NCBI GenBank assembly: GCA_027343785.1
Contig: DAHWKF010000107.1
Coordinates: 1 to 23,795 of the forward strand
DNA: 23,795 nucleotides
Direction: 5' to 3'
Origin: Leptospirillum sp.
GTDB taxonomy: Bacteria; Nitrospirota; Leptospirillia; Leptospirillales; Leptospirillaceae
Position 1 is the stretch's first letter, and each line of letters opens with the position of its first letter. The translations under genes and the position numbers were made by a program. Shown here piece by piece: positions 7,390-15,794 of the stretch. The notes under the pieces were generated by a model. The model searched no databases. It was not told the DNA's origin and worked only from the letters and a program-made list of their open reading frames with translations.

Positions 7390-9608
7390 TACCCTCCCCG
7401 AACGGGGGACGGAGCCTGATCTAGACGTCCCAGAAGTGAAATCCCCCTGGCCAGGACACCCAGAAGACGCTGTCGGTTGTCTCGAATGAGGGGATCGGGG
7501 TCGTTGATCATGACCGCGTCGAACAACGCTCCGACCGGATCCACAAAACGCGACGCCGATTCCCATAGGCTTTCCCATTCCCCTTCCTGGACCTTGCTTG
7601 ACCATCCGCCTTCGGACAGTAGACCCTTTTCCTCCATGAGCATGTAAAGCTCCTTTTCCGATGGGTGGCGGAACAGGGAGGGATCCGGAGGAGCAGTCGT
7701 CAGGACATCCGGGGTGGAAAGAATGTTCAACAGCCTGTTATACAGGGCGATCAGGGGAATCGCTTCCTCTCTGGCGAGGGCCGAATCGAGGAAAGACAGG
7801 CGCGATCCCGCCATCCAGACAGGTTCCGTCAGGGACACAATGGCAGACCGGACAAGAAGGGTTGGGTATTCCCTCTCCCAGTAAGCCTGCAAACGTTCCT
7901 TCCAGAATTTTTCAAGCTCCGCGGAAGGATCTTTTCCGGGAACAAGGTACCGGGATTTCGCAATCAGCGCTTCCAGACTGACGGGCCACCGGGTTTCGCG
8001 CAGAATCGCCAGCATCCCGTGGGCCGCCCGGCGAAGGGCGTAGGGATCAAGGCTACCGGACGGCACAAAACCGCCCGCCATGCCGACCGCCTGGTGGAGA
8101 ACCTTGTCGACCAGTGACAGAAGCCGTCCCGGCAGGGTTTCCGGAAGACGATCCAGCGCGTGCCGGGGCCTGTAGTGTTCGCGGATAGCCTTACTTTCCA
8201 GTCGGATTCGCCGTCCCTCTGGACCGCCCGCCTGAAGGCTTTCACGATGTTCGGCTTCCCAGTAGTATGCTCCGATCACCCCTTCCAGCTCTGGAAACTC
8301 CCGGACCAGGCCGGTCGCGAGATCCGCCTTTGAAAGGCCACTGAGGCGGTCTATCGATTCCGCCAGTTCTCCGCGGGAAAGGCCGGTGGCAGCCACATCT
8401 TTTTCCGGAATATGGTCGAGTATCCATCCGCCCAGTTCCCGGGCCATACGGATTTTGTCGGCGATCGTCCCCACTCCGGGAAAGAAAACCATACCGGTCA
8501 GATCCGAAATATAGGATGCAAGGGGACGGGATCGATCCCTGTTCAGGTAGTACTGTGCGTCCTCAAGGCGAGCCCGGACCACTTTTTCAAAACCGGCCCT
8601 GACGAGAACAGCGTCGGCTCCCGGATTGCCGGAAATGGCCAGGAAGCGGCTGGAAAGGCCCTTTCCGGGATCTTCCAGTACATAGAAACGCTGATGGACG
8701 CGGAGAACCGTCTGGATGAGTTCGGGTGGAAGATCCAGATAACGATCCGGAAAGCTCCCCAGAATGACGCGATAACCTTCGACAAGATCCAGGACTTCGG
8801 TTGTCAGTTCCGGGTCCGGCCGCCGGATCACCCCTCCGGGTATATGACCCACATCCTGTTCCATCCTGAGGGACAGATCCAGATCGCGTTCGATCAGCCA
8901 GCCGCGTTTTTCCGTATCCGGTTCGACTCCCCAGTCTTCCAGGAGCCCCACATAATGGGACACCCCTCTGACGGGATGCGGAACCAGTCCGGCATATCTC
9001 GGGGAACGGGTCACAGGCCGGGAGCGAAGTCCCACCCATTCGACATCGATCTCCCGGTCCCCCAGGAACGCCATAACCCAGAGGACAGGGCGAAGGAACG
9101 GGCCTGAATCGACCCCCCATCTCATGGTTTTGGGAAGGGGCAACCCCTCCACCGCCTTTGCCAGAAGTTCTCCAAGGACCGCATGTGTCTTGAGAACGGG
9201 GGAGATCTTCTCCGCCGCCAGATAGTCTCCCCTGGGGGTGGAAACGATTCGGATCTCCCTGATCTCCAGTCCCTGGCTCTTCGCAAATCCCTGCGCCTGC
9301 AAAGAGGGGGCGTCCGGGAGGGAGCCCGCCAGACGGGCCGGGGGTCCGATCACCGTTTCCCGAAAAGGCTCCTGTTCGTTCGGAAGATCCTCCATCAGAA
9401 GGATCAGACGCTGGGGTGTGCCGAATACCCGCACCGACCCTTCACCCAGACGATACTCCGTCCGAAGCAACCGGGCGCGGGATTCAATAGCCTGACGGAG
9501 CGAGGGAAGTACACCGGAAGGGAGTTCTTCGCAACCGATCTCGAAGAGCGCGGCGCGGTCGAGATCCCGCGACGGTCGGGGGAATCTGGAAACAGCGGAA
9601 AAATTCAT
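7389..9608 (-). CDS. glyS: Glycyl-tRNA synthetase beta subunit
   Basis: Beta chain of the alpha2-beta2 bacterial glycyl-tRNA synthetase. It contributes tRNA binding. The 739-residue protein begins with the family block LFEIGCEELPSG (about 22-33) and carries GTPQRL, a long conserved GMVFFPGVGTIADK region and YYWEAEHRES. A DALR-like anticodon-binding C-terminus (FVDPVGALFDAVMI then RDNRQRLLGVL) ends it. It is about 50 residues longer than the E. coli chain. The ATG shares ATGA with the glyQ stop, so alpha and beta translation is coupled. Confidence 0.96.
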   Translation of the reverse strand: MNFSAVSRFPRPSRDLDRAALFEIGCEELPSGVLPSLRQAIESRARLLRTEYRLGEGSVRVFGTPQRLILLMEDLPNEQEPFRETVIGPPARLAGSLPDAPSLQAQGFAKSQGLEIREIRIVSTPRGDYLAAEKISPVLKTHAVLGELLAKAVEGLPLPKTMRWGVDSGPFLRPVLWVMAFLGDREIDVEWVGLRSRPVTRSPRYAGLVPHPVRGVSHYVGLLEDWGVEPDTEKRGWLIERDLDLSLRMEQDVGHIPGGVIRRPDPELTTEVLDLVEGYRVILGSFPDRYLDLPPELIQTVLRVHQRFYVLEDPGKGLSSRFLAISGNPGADAVLVRAGFEKVVRARLEDAQYYLNRDRSRPLASYISDLTGMVFFPGVGTIADKIRMARELGGWILDHIPEKDVAATGLSRGELAESIDRLSGLSKADLATGLVREFPELEGVIGAYYWEAEHRESLQAGGPEGRRIRLESKAIREHYRPRHALDRLPETLPGRLLSLVDKVLHQAVGMAGGFVPSGSLDPYALRRAAHGMLAILRETRWPVSLEALIAKSRYLVPGKDPSAELEKFWKERLQAYWEREYPTLLVRSAIVSLTEPVWMAGSRLSFLDSALAREEAIPLIALYNRLLNILSTPDVLTTAPPDPSLFRHPSEKELYMLMEEKGLLSEGGWSSKVQEGEWESLWESASRFVDPVGALFDAVMINDPDPLIRDNRQRLLGVLARGISLLGRLDQAPSPVRGG

Positions 9609-10510
9609 CCGGCGGCCTCCTCACGGGTCACCGGCGACACCGTATTTTCCCCTGCCCCACCGACAGAATCTTCCAGACTCGCACGGTACGTCTGCGCGGC
9701 AAGCTTGGCCTGTCCGCGGACGCGACCGATAAAATGCTGGCGCTCCGAAACGCTGACCGCCCCCCGGGCATCCATCAGGTTGAACGCGTGGGACATACCG
9801 AGGACCATTTCGTAACCGGGAAGATAGAGACCGCGCGAAAAGAGGCCTTTTGCCTGGCTCTCCAGAAAGTCGAACTGTTGACGCAAATGCTCCACAGGCG
9901 CTTCTTCGAAGTTGAACACCGAATGCTGCCTCTCCCCCTCCCGGTGAATCCTGCCATAGGTGATCCCCCGGGCATATTCCAGGTCGAATACGTTCGCGAC
10001 CCCCTGGAGGTACATCGCCAGACGTTCCAGGCCGTACGTGATTTCGACCGGAACGGCGCCCAGAGAAATGCCCGCCACCTCCTGGAAGTAGGTGAACTGC
10101 GTCACCTCCATCCCGTCCAGCCAGACCTCCCAGCCCAATCCCCAGGCGCCCAGTGTCGGCGATTCCCAATCGTCATGGACAAACCGGATGTCGTGATCGG
10201 CCAGGCGGATTCCCAGCGCTTCGAGACTCTTGAGATAAAGCGCCTGGGATTCGGTCGGAGAGGGTTTGATCAACACCTGGAACTGGTAATACCGCTGCAA
10301 CCGGTTGGGGTTTTCCCCATACCGACCGTCGGTGGGACGACGGCAAGGCTGGACGTAGGCGACGCGCGTTTCCTCCGGGTCGAGCGCCCCGAAGAACGTG
10401 GCGGGGTGGAACGTTCCCGCCCCCATTTCCTTGTCGTAGGGCTGGATAATGGCGCAACCCTCCCCCGACCAGTAAGACTCGAGGGCCTGGATCATTTCCT
10501 GAAATGTCAT
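9605..10510 (-). CDS. glyQ: Glycyl-tRNA synthetase alpha subunit
   Basis: Catalytic alpha chain that activates glycine and charges tRNA-Gly. The 301-residue protein from ATG 10510 matches the family from its first residues (MTFQEMIQALESYW) through GCAIIQPYDKEMGAGTFHP, VQPCRRPTDGRYGENPNR and the GWEVWLDGMEVTQFTYFQ core. The frame is open to 10615, but those residues are upstream of the conserved start. It heads an eight-gene minus-strand run. No T-box leader, which governs glyQS in Firmicutes, is visible upstream. Confidence 0.97.
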   Translation of the reverse strand: MTFQEMIQALESYWSGEGCAIIQPYDKEMGAGTFHPATFFGALDPEETRVAYVQPCRRPTDGRYGENPNRLQRYYQFQVLIKPSPTESQALYLKSLEALGIRLADHDIRFVHDDWESPTLGAWGLGWEVWLDGMEVTQFTYFQEVAGISLGAVPVEITYGLERLAMYLQGVANVFDLEYARGITYGRIHREGERQHSVFNFEEAPVEHLRQQFDFLESQAKGLFSRGLYLPGYEMVLGMSHAFNLMDARGAVSVSERQHFIGRVRGQAKLAAQTYRASLEDSVGGAGENTVSPVTREEAAG

Positions 10511-10573
10511 GGACGGTTTCCGGACCTTTCCTTGAGACTCATTTGGCGGACAAAAGACAGACAATGTTTTTCT

Positions 10574-10602
10574 ATCATAACAGAAGGCCGGCAGCGGATT
10601 CG
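10574..10602 (-). promoter_or_regulatory. Candidate promoter for the glyQ operon
   Basis: On the minus strand TATGAT (10579-10574) sits 64 bases before the glyQ ATG. A weak -35 (CGAATC, 10602-10597) lies 17 bases upstream of it. That hexamer is also one arm of a 6-bp inverted repeat (GATTCG 10597-10602, CGAATC 10608-10613, 5-base loop) just past the GGDEF gene stop. There is no U-tract, so the repeat is not a convincing terminator. Confidence 0.35.
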
Positions 10603-10630
10603 AGAGACGAATCATGAGACATTTGCAGGC

Positions 10631-11878
10631 TCATTCGCAGCAGATGTTCTGGCCGCCTCTCCCCTTCGCGACGTACATGCGTCGATCCGCCGCAGCCAGA
10701 AGCTCTTTTGCATCCAGACCGTCCGCGGGATAAACCGAGACACCGATGCTGCATCCGAGCCGACCATCCCCGCCACTTCCGCCGAAAGGTTTCTGAAAAA
10801 CCTTGAGGAACCGTTTCGCCAGGAGAAAAGCGCCACCAGACTCTTCCAGAACGGGCATCAGGCACAAAAATTCGTCACCCCCCAGTCGAGCGAGGACCTC
10901 CCCTTCCCGCATCACACCCTGAAAACGTCTTGCGACCTCAACCAGCACCCGGTCACCCTCAAGGTGACCCCATCGATCGTTGATACCCTTGAAACCGTCC
11001 AGGTCTACCATCAAGACCCCGACCATCCATTTTTTTCTCTGGGCATTCCCGATAGCGTGGACAAGAATCTCCAATGCCGCCGGACGGTTAAAAAGTCCTG
11101 TCAGAAAATCATGGGTGGACTCTTCCCGAAGCCGACGCATCAGATCTTCCCTGGCATGGATCTCTTTTCCGATCAGACGGTACAGGATGGCCCAGAACGA
11201 GACGATCGTCAGAGCCAGAACGGATCCTGCCAGGAAAATCTTTTCTTGCCGCCGGCGGAGGACCTGCCTCTCATGTATCTTTTTCTGGACAATCAATCCT
11301 CTCATCTGGATGGAGATGGCCCGGATCTGATCCATCAGTTTTTTTCCATAATCCGTCAGGACCATTTCCCGCGCCGCGTTAAATCCTGCCTCCTTCCGAA
11401 GGCGGACCGTAACCGTAAGCTCTCCCATTTTCTTCTGCACAAGCGAACTCATCAGTACAGCAATCCCCGACAGGGAAGGGACCATTTCCCTGAGCATACG
11501 GATGGCCTTCATATCCCGCCGGATGTTCCCAAGGGCTTTACGATAAGGTGCCAGGTATGACTGTTCGCCCGTAATCACGAAACCCCTTTGTCCGGTTTCG
11601 GCATCCTTGATATCGGAGACCAGACGGACAAGGAGGAGTTCCCCTCTGGAATAGGACTCCCAGCGATCTTCCGCCCGGATGTAGGAAGTGACAATCGAAT
11701 AGGTTTCCCCGAAAAGGCCGAGAAACAGGAAAAACGCCATCAGGAAACTGAGGCGCATCCGTCTTCTCAAGGCTTCCATGCTGACGGGAGTAGGTAACAT
11801 GCGATCGGACAGGACGCTATCTCCCGAGCTTCTTTTATCGATGTGACCTTCAGTCTCGGTCACCGGGCTCCCTTGCAT
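10631..11878 (-). CDS. CHASE3-GGDEF membrane diguanylate cyclase
   Basis: Predicted to make cyclic di-GMP from two GTP. From the ATG at 11878 (415 residues) the order is a first membrane helix at about 41-61, a CHASE3-type periplasmic helical sensor with ETGQRGFVITG (about 94-104), a second membrane helix at about 215-234, then the GGDEF domain. In the last, HDFLTGLFNRPA, DLDGFKGINDRWGH and RLGGDEF (GGDEF at 333-337) are intact. The inhibitory I-site RxxD is RxxE (REGE). The start is uncertain: the frame is open to 11932, but that part is Trp-rich with no ribosome site, whereas 11878 has GGGGGA about 11 bases upstream. A later ATG at 11779 would leave only a short cytoplasmic tail. It appears monocistronic. 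Confidence 0.88.
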   Translation of the reverse strand: MQGSPVTETEGHIDKRSSGDSVLSDRMLPTPVSMEALRRRMRLSFLMAFFLFLGLFGETYSIVTSYIRAEDRWESYSRGELLLVRLVSDIKDAETGQRGFVITGEQSYLAPYRKALGNIRRDMKAIRMLREMVPSLSGIAVLMSSLVQKKMGELTVTVRLRKEAGFNAAREMVLTDYGKKLMDQIRAISIQMRGLIVQKKIHERQVLRRRQEKIFLAGSVLALTIVSFWAILYRLIGKEIHAREDLMRRLREESTHDFLTGLFNRPAALEILVHAIGNAQRKKWMVGVLMVDLDGFKGINDRWGHLEGDRVLVEVARRFQGVMREGEVLARLGGDEFLCLMPVLEESGGAFLLAKRFLKVFQKPFGGSGGDGRLGCSIGVSVYPADGLDAKELLAAADRRMYVAKGRGGQNICCE

Positions 11879-11957
11879 GAAAATACCGATCCCCCAGTTC
11901 CAGCAGATCCAAAACATCGCATCCGGCATCATGACGAAAAAATTTTTCGAATAAGGC

Positions 11958-11986
11958 TGGATAACACCGAGCCCAAGGTCTAAAAT
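11958..11986 (+). promoter_or_regulatory. Candidate sigma70 promoter for bioBWF
   Basis: TGGATA (11958-11963, 4/6 to TTGACA), a 17-base spacer and TAAAAT (11981-11986, 5/6 to TATAAT) face bioB in the divergent gap. The predicted 5' leader is about 85 bases. I see no clear biotin-repressor palindrome over it. Confidence 0.55.
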
Positions 11987-12077
11987 GATCCGGACAGCCC
12001 TTATCTGGCCGAAACCATCGTGAACAGGCCCGAAACCGCCTTCAAACAGTGCCCAATATTAAGGAAAGCGCCTGCAT

Positions 12078-13118
12078 ATGGATATTATTAGCATGAATTC
12101 GGGATTCAACCAAACGCCGGCCAGCCAAAGCAGGATCGTCGAGTTGACTGAAAAAGCCTGCGCGGGGGAGGGTATTACCGGAGAAGACGCCCGATGGCTA
12201 TTCTCCCTCCCCGAACAATACTCACCCCTAATCCGGGAGGGATCGGACCGGATCCGGCAAACTTTCAGAGGGATGGCCATCGATCCCTGCACGGTGATGA
12301 ACGCCAAATCCGGCGGGTGTTCCGAAGATTGTCATTTCTGCTCGCAGTCTTCCCACCACCAGACGATTTCACCCGAATACCCCCTCACGCCGCCGGAAAC
12401 AATCCGAAAAACGGCGACCCTCGCCAAAGAAAACGGCGCTCGACGATTTTGCGTGGCGACCAGCGGAAGGGGACTTTCGGACCCCTCCGAAGTCCGGGGG
12501 ATCGCCAAATCCATCGAAACGGTCAGGAATGACGTAGGAATCTGGTCCTGCGCGACACTCGGAATCCTGTCAAGAGAGGTCCTATCCTCGCTCCATGATG
12601 CCGGGCTCAACCGGCTCCATCATAATCTCGAAACTTCCCGGGATTATTTTCCGAACATCGTCACAACCCATCGCTACGACGAACGCATCGACACCATCCG
12701 TAAAGCCAAGGAAGAAGGGATTTCGGTCTGTTCCGGAGGCATATTCGGCATGGGAGAGTCGGACGCCGACAGGGTCCAGCTCCTTGAAACCTTGCGCGAA
12801 CTGGATGTGGATTCCGTTCCGATCAATTTTCTGGTTCCGATTCCGGGAACCCCCCTTCATGACCAGGGGGCGGGAATCGGCGCGGCAGAGGCTCTCCGCT
12901 CGATCGCCGTCTCCCGTTTCATGCTGCCCACCAAGGAGATCCGCATCTGCGGCGGGAGGGTCAACGCTCTCGGATCGCGCCATCCGGAAATCTTCCACCA
13001 TGGGGCGAGCGGTGTCATGATCGGGAACTACCTGACCCGCATGGGCAGGCCGCCCGACGAGGATATCCGGATGATTTCCGAACTGGGTTTCACCATCACG
13101 GAACCGCACGTGCCATGA
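12078..13118 (+). CDS. bioB: Biotin synthase
   Basis: Radical SAM enzyme inserting sulfur into dethiobiotin. In the 346-residue chain C81, C85 and C88 (GGCSEDCHFC) bind the [4Fe-4S] cluster. C125 (FCVATSGRG), C158 (SCATLG), C218 (VCSGGIFGMGE) and R289 (EIRICGGR) match the ligands of the sacrificial [2Fe-2S] cluster. HHNLET and VPINFLVPIPGTP are further family blocks. The ATG at 12078 follows AAGGAAAG (12061-12068) with nine bases between. The ATG five codons later is possible. It shares ATGA with the next gene, placing biotin synthesis in one operon. Confidence 0.97.
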   Translation: MDIISMNSGFNQTPASQSRIVELTEKACAGEGITGEDARWLFSLPEQYSPLIREGSDRIRQTFRGMAIDPCTVMNAKSGGCSEDCHFCSQSSHHQTISPEYPLTPPETIRKTATLAKENGARRFCVATSGRGLSDPSEVRGIAKSIETVRNDVGIWSCATLGILSREVLSSLHDAGLNRLHHNLETSRDYFPNIVTTHRYDERIDTIRKAKEEGISVCSGGIFGMGESDADRVQLLETLRELDVDSVPINFLVPIPGTPLHDQGAGIGAAEALRSIAVSRFMLPTKEIRICGGRVNALGSRHPEIFHHGASGVMIGNYLTRMGRPPDEDIRMISELGFTITEPHVP

Positions 13119-13987
13119 CCGCTCCGGACACAGAATCCCTTTCGAAAAAAGGGGGGCATTTATACAGTGTCCGGATGCGGGCCTTCATCAACGACCATCA
13201 TCTCTCCGGGGGCGAAGACCTCGTCAGCCGGAATGCGCTTGGCGAAAGGGTCCTTGCCCTCTTGGAGCAGGGACTGACTTCATCAAAAAACAGCGAATCT
13301 CTCCCCCCATCCCTCAATGTCCGGATTGAGCCGGTCCCCGAAACCGACATCGTTCCGTCTGTCCTTCTCCCGGTCTACTGCCTTGAAAGCGGCTCCCACG
13401 AAGAGACCCTTTCATTCCTCAGGATGGTCCTTGACGCCGGTTTTCCCCGATTGACCGTTCCGGGGAAAATACTTTTTGGCCATTTTCTCGATATTCTGGG
13501 CGGTTCCGATCAAAGACTTTCGGGAGCGACCTTCATTTTGCCTTCAGGGAAAAAGATCACTCCCGAACAAACGGGGGTTCGCGTGAGCCATTTCGGGATC
13601 GTTCCCCATCTGAGGCAGATCCTGTTGAAGGAGGCGGCCACCCACCCAGCCGGGGCGGGGCGAAGATTTATTGAAGCTCTTCAGATCGCAAGCAAGATCA
13701 TGTCGCATCCGGTTCCGGAAATCGAAGTCTGCGTTTCCGACAATCCGGAATACACGACCGGTTATATAGCCCTGAAGGGATTCGGCTATATCCGACTTCC
13801 CCATATCAAACTGGCAGGAAAGGCGTGGGGAGGACGATTGATCGGACTGTCTTCAGAAATTCCAGCGTCCCTCCAGTCGGAGCTCTCCGTCTATCTCTCC
13901 CGGGTTCCCGTCCTCTTCGTCGACCGCTCCCCCCTTTTTCCTTCAGAAAACGCTATCGCACTTCTCGAAAGATTGAAGAAAGGATGA
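13115..13987 (+). CDS. bioW: 6-carboxyhexanoate-CoA ligase (pimeloyl-CoA synthetase)
   Basis: Makes pimeloyl-CoA from pimelate, ATP and CoA, feeding BioF. BioW marks are LYSVRMRAF plus HLSGGEDLVS near the N-terminus, VRIEPV (69-74), GVRVSHFG (154-161, like the family's GVRVSRMD), TTGYIALKGFGYIRLPHIK (214-232) and GGR at 239-241. At 290 residues it is longer than the usual 230-260, owing to about 15 extra N-terminal residues and a Ser-rich insert near 55-66. The start overlaps bioB by ATGA and there is no clear ribosome site, so coupled translation is likely. Its place between bioB and bioF supports the call. Confidence 0.9.
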   Translation: MTAPDTESLSKKGGHLYSVRMRAFINDHHLSGGEDLVSRNALGERVLALLEQGLTSSKNSESLPPSLNVRIEPVPETDIVPSVLLPVYCLESGSHEETLSFLRMVLDAGFPRLTVPGKILFGHFLDILGGSDQRLSGATFILPSGKKITPEQTGVRVSHFGIVPHLRQILLKEAATHPAGAGRRFIEALQIASKIMSHPVPEIEVCVSDNPEYTTGYIALKGFGYIRLPHIKLAGKAWGGRLIGLSSEIPASLQSELSVYLSRVPVLFVDRSPLFPSENAIALLERLKKG

Positions 13988-13994
13988 CAATCGG

Positions 13995-15140
13995 GTGATG
14001 GGAAACCAGGGGTACCTTGAAGCCAATGACCGTCTGCTCCAGGAACTCGACCGGTCGGGCCAAAGAAAACAGCTCCCGACCCGGGGGGAGATTTCGCTTT
14101 CATCCAACGACTATCTGAATCTTTCGCGTCATCCGCAACTGATCGAAAAAGGGATCGATGAACTCCGCCGATCCGGCACCGGAGCGACGGGATCACGCCT
14201 CCTATCCGGAAACCACCCCTTGAACAGGGATCTGGAGGTGGCGATCGCCTCATTCAAGAATGGCCCGTCCGCCCTTGTGTTTTCCACTGGATACCAGGCC
14301 AACCTCTCAACGATCGGAGCCTTGGCGGAACTCGTCGACATTTTCTACTCCGATGCGTTGAACCATGCTTCCCTGATCGACGGTCTGCGCCTGGCACGAA
14401 AGGAAACTATCGTATTCCCTCATAATGATGTCCAATGGATTGAGCGCGATCTGGAGGTCAGGGCCAGGTCAACAGGGACAAGCCCGCGATTTATGGTCGT
14501 CACAGAATCGCTTTTCAGCATGGAAGGTGATATGGCGCCTCTGCGGAAACTTTCCGATCTCGTTGATGCCCGGGATGGCCTTCTGCTCGTGGACGAAGCA
14601 CACGCTACCGGTACGGTCGGGAAAGAGGGGCGGGGTGGATTTGAACAGGAAGGCCTCTCATGGGATCCGGACAGGGTCCTTGTGACCGGCACCTTTTCCA
14701 AAGCCATGGGGGGTCTTGGAGGATTTACGGTTTGCCATCCGGATTACCGCGAACTCCTGATCTCCCGGGGAAGAGGCTTCGTCTATTCGACGGCCCTTCC
14801 TCCGGCCGTACTGGCATCCAACCTGGAAGCCCTGAGGATCCTGGGCGCGGGGAACGACCTTGTGAAAGCCCTGTCACAGCGCGTCTCCGAACTCAGGGAG
14901 GCACTGGGCGCCCCTGCCGGACAGTCTCCCATCATCCCCATCCGGGGGGAGAAAAAGGCGCTTGCATCCTTTCAGGAATACCTCCTGGAATCAGCCCTCT
15001 GGGCTCCCCTGATCTTTCCGCCAACGGTTCCGGAAGGATCCGAACGGATCCGTCTTTCGGTAACACTGGGTTGGGAGACTGACTGGATCAGACGGATCGG
15101 GGAGGCTTTTCATAGAGAAACTGGATTGCAAGCGGGATAA
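13995..15140 (+). CDS. bioF: 8-amino-7-oxononanoate synthase
   Basis: PLP enzyme joining pimeloyl-CoA and alanine to 8-amino-7-oxononanoate. Conserved blocks are SSNDYLNLS (36-44), GTGATGSRLLSGN, DALNHASLIDG, VDEAHATG (D200, H203) and TGTFSKAMGG with Schiff-base K236. The first codon is GTG 13995, ten bases after AAAGGA. ATG 13998 directly follows and may be the real start. Seven bases separate it from bioW. BioA and BioD, needed for the next two steps, are not in this window. Length is normal for the family. Confidence 0.96.
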   Translation: MMGNQGYLEANDRLLQELDRSGQRKQLPTRGEISLSSNDYLNLSRHPQLIEKGIDELRRSGTGATGSRLLSGNHPLNRDLEVAIASFKNGPSALVFSTGYQANLSTIGALAELVDIFYSDALNHASLIDGLRLARKETIVFPHNDVQWIERDLEVRARSTGTSPRFMVVTESLFSMEGDMAPLRKLSDLVDARDGLLLVDEAHATGTVGKEGRGGFEQEGLSWDPDRVLVTGTFSKAMGGLGGFTVCHPDYRELLISRGRGFVYSTALPPAVLASNLEALRILGAGNDLVKALSQRVSELREALGAPAGQSPIIPIRGEKKALASFQEYLLESALWAPLIFPPTVPEGSERIRLSVTLGWETDWIRRIGEAFHRETGLQAG

Positions 15141-15166
15141 AAAATGTACCGGAGCAGCCGCTCCGG
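15139..15166 (-). terminator. Hairpin with U-tract, second terminator on the minus strand
   Basis: CCGGAGC (15149-15155) and GCTCCGG (15160-15166) form a perfect 7-bp stem with loop AGCC. Read on the minus strand, it is followed by TACA and then six T (plus-strand A 15139-15144). It begins just after the bioF stop. On the plus strand there is no U-tract, so it terminates bioF less clearly. Confidence 0.5.
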
Positions 15167-15181
15167 AGGAAACACAACCCC

Positions 15182-15235
15182 AAAAAATTGCCCCTTCAGG
15201 TCAATGGCATCTGACAGCCTTATCTGAAGAGGCAA
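15182..15235 (-). terminator. Rho-independent terminator of the CBS gene
   Basis: TTGCCCCTTCAG (15188-15199) pairs with CTGAAGAGGCAA (15224-15235) in 11 of 12 positions, with a 24-base loop that can itself pair GGC/GCC. On the minus strand six T follow at once (15187-15182). It lies 21 bases past the CBS gene stop. Confidence 0.7.
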
Positions 15236-15256
15236 ATGTTGGATCGAAAACGAAAC

Positions 15257-15667
15257 CTATTCCGTCACGCCACCGTCCCAGGAATCTTCCCGACCAACAT
15301 AGGCGGGGTGGATCAGATCCCGGATCGAAATCAGACCGACAACATCCTCGTCCCTCATGACAAGCAAATGACGGATATGATGTTTGTCCATCATATCCTG
15401 TGCGTCATATATGGAAGCGTCTTCCTGTATAGAAAGGACCGGAGCGCTCATCACCTGTGAAACCGCCGTCACATAGGGAACCCGATCTTCCCCGATCACC
15501 CTGCGGACGATGTCCGTTTCCGTTATGATTCCGACTGTCTTGTCGCCCTGGTTGACGAGAAGGCTTCCGACCTTTTTGGTCTTCATGATTTCAACCACTT
15601 CCCGAACCGTCGTTGTCGTCTCCACCAGCAATGGATTCTTTGTCATCACTTTTTTCACAGAGACCAT
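15257..15667 (-). CDS. Tandem CBS-domain protein
   Basis: A 136-residue protein made of two CBS motifs and nothing else: residues 1-58 (KVMTKNPLLVETTTTV to GIITETDIVRRV) and 69-122 (SQVMSAPVLSIQEDAS to GLISIRDLI). Such pairs bind adenine nucleotides and act as sensors or regulatory partners, usually as dimers. The target is unknown. ATG 15667 follows GGGGAAGGG with a good spacing. It has two downstream terminators and a 127-base gap upstream, so it is likely a single-gene unit. The last residues are acidic and unstructured. No clear promoter is seen in 15668-15794. Confidence 0.92.
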   Translation of the reverse strand: MVSVKKVMTKNPLLVETTTTVREVVEIMKTKKVGSLLVNQGDKTVGIITETDIVRRVIGEDRVPYVTAVSQVMSAPVLSIQEDASIYDAQDMMDKHHIRHLLVMRDEDVVGLISIRDLIHPAYVGREDSWDGGVTE

Positions 15668-15794
15668 TGTCCACCCTTCCCCTTTTTACAGGATTTGCCT
15701 CACCAAATTGAATCGCCCAGCACATCAATCACAATAGGGATGACTCCGTTCTGAAAGAATACCAAAAAAGAAACAGAGATCAAAGAAGATTCGG

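Noticed and set aside
10511..10630. T-box or other tRNA-sensing leader ahead of glyQ
   Set aside because: No T-box consensus or specifier hairpin is visible, and the region is too short.
9734..11560. A 608-residue open frame on the plus strand opposite glyQ and the GGDEF gene
   Set aside because: It lies antisense to two clearly recognised genes, has no family motifs and has codon use expected of a shadow of GC-rich genes.
15668..15794. Promoter for the CBS gene
   Set aside because: TTGATC with TATTCT at 16 bases is too weak to report as a feature.
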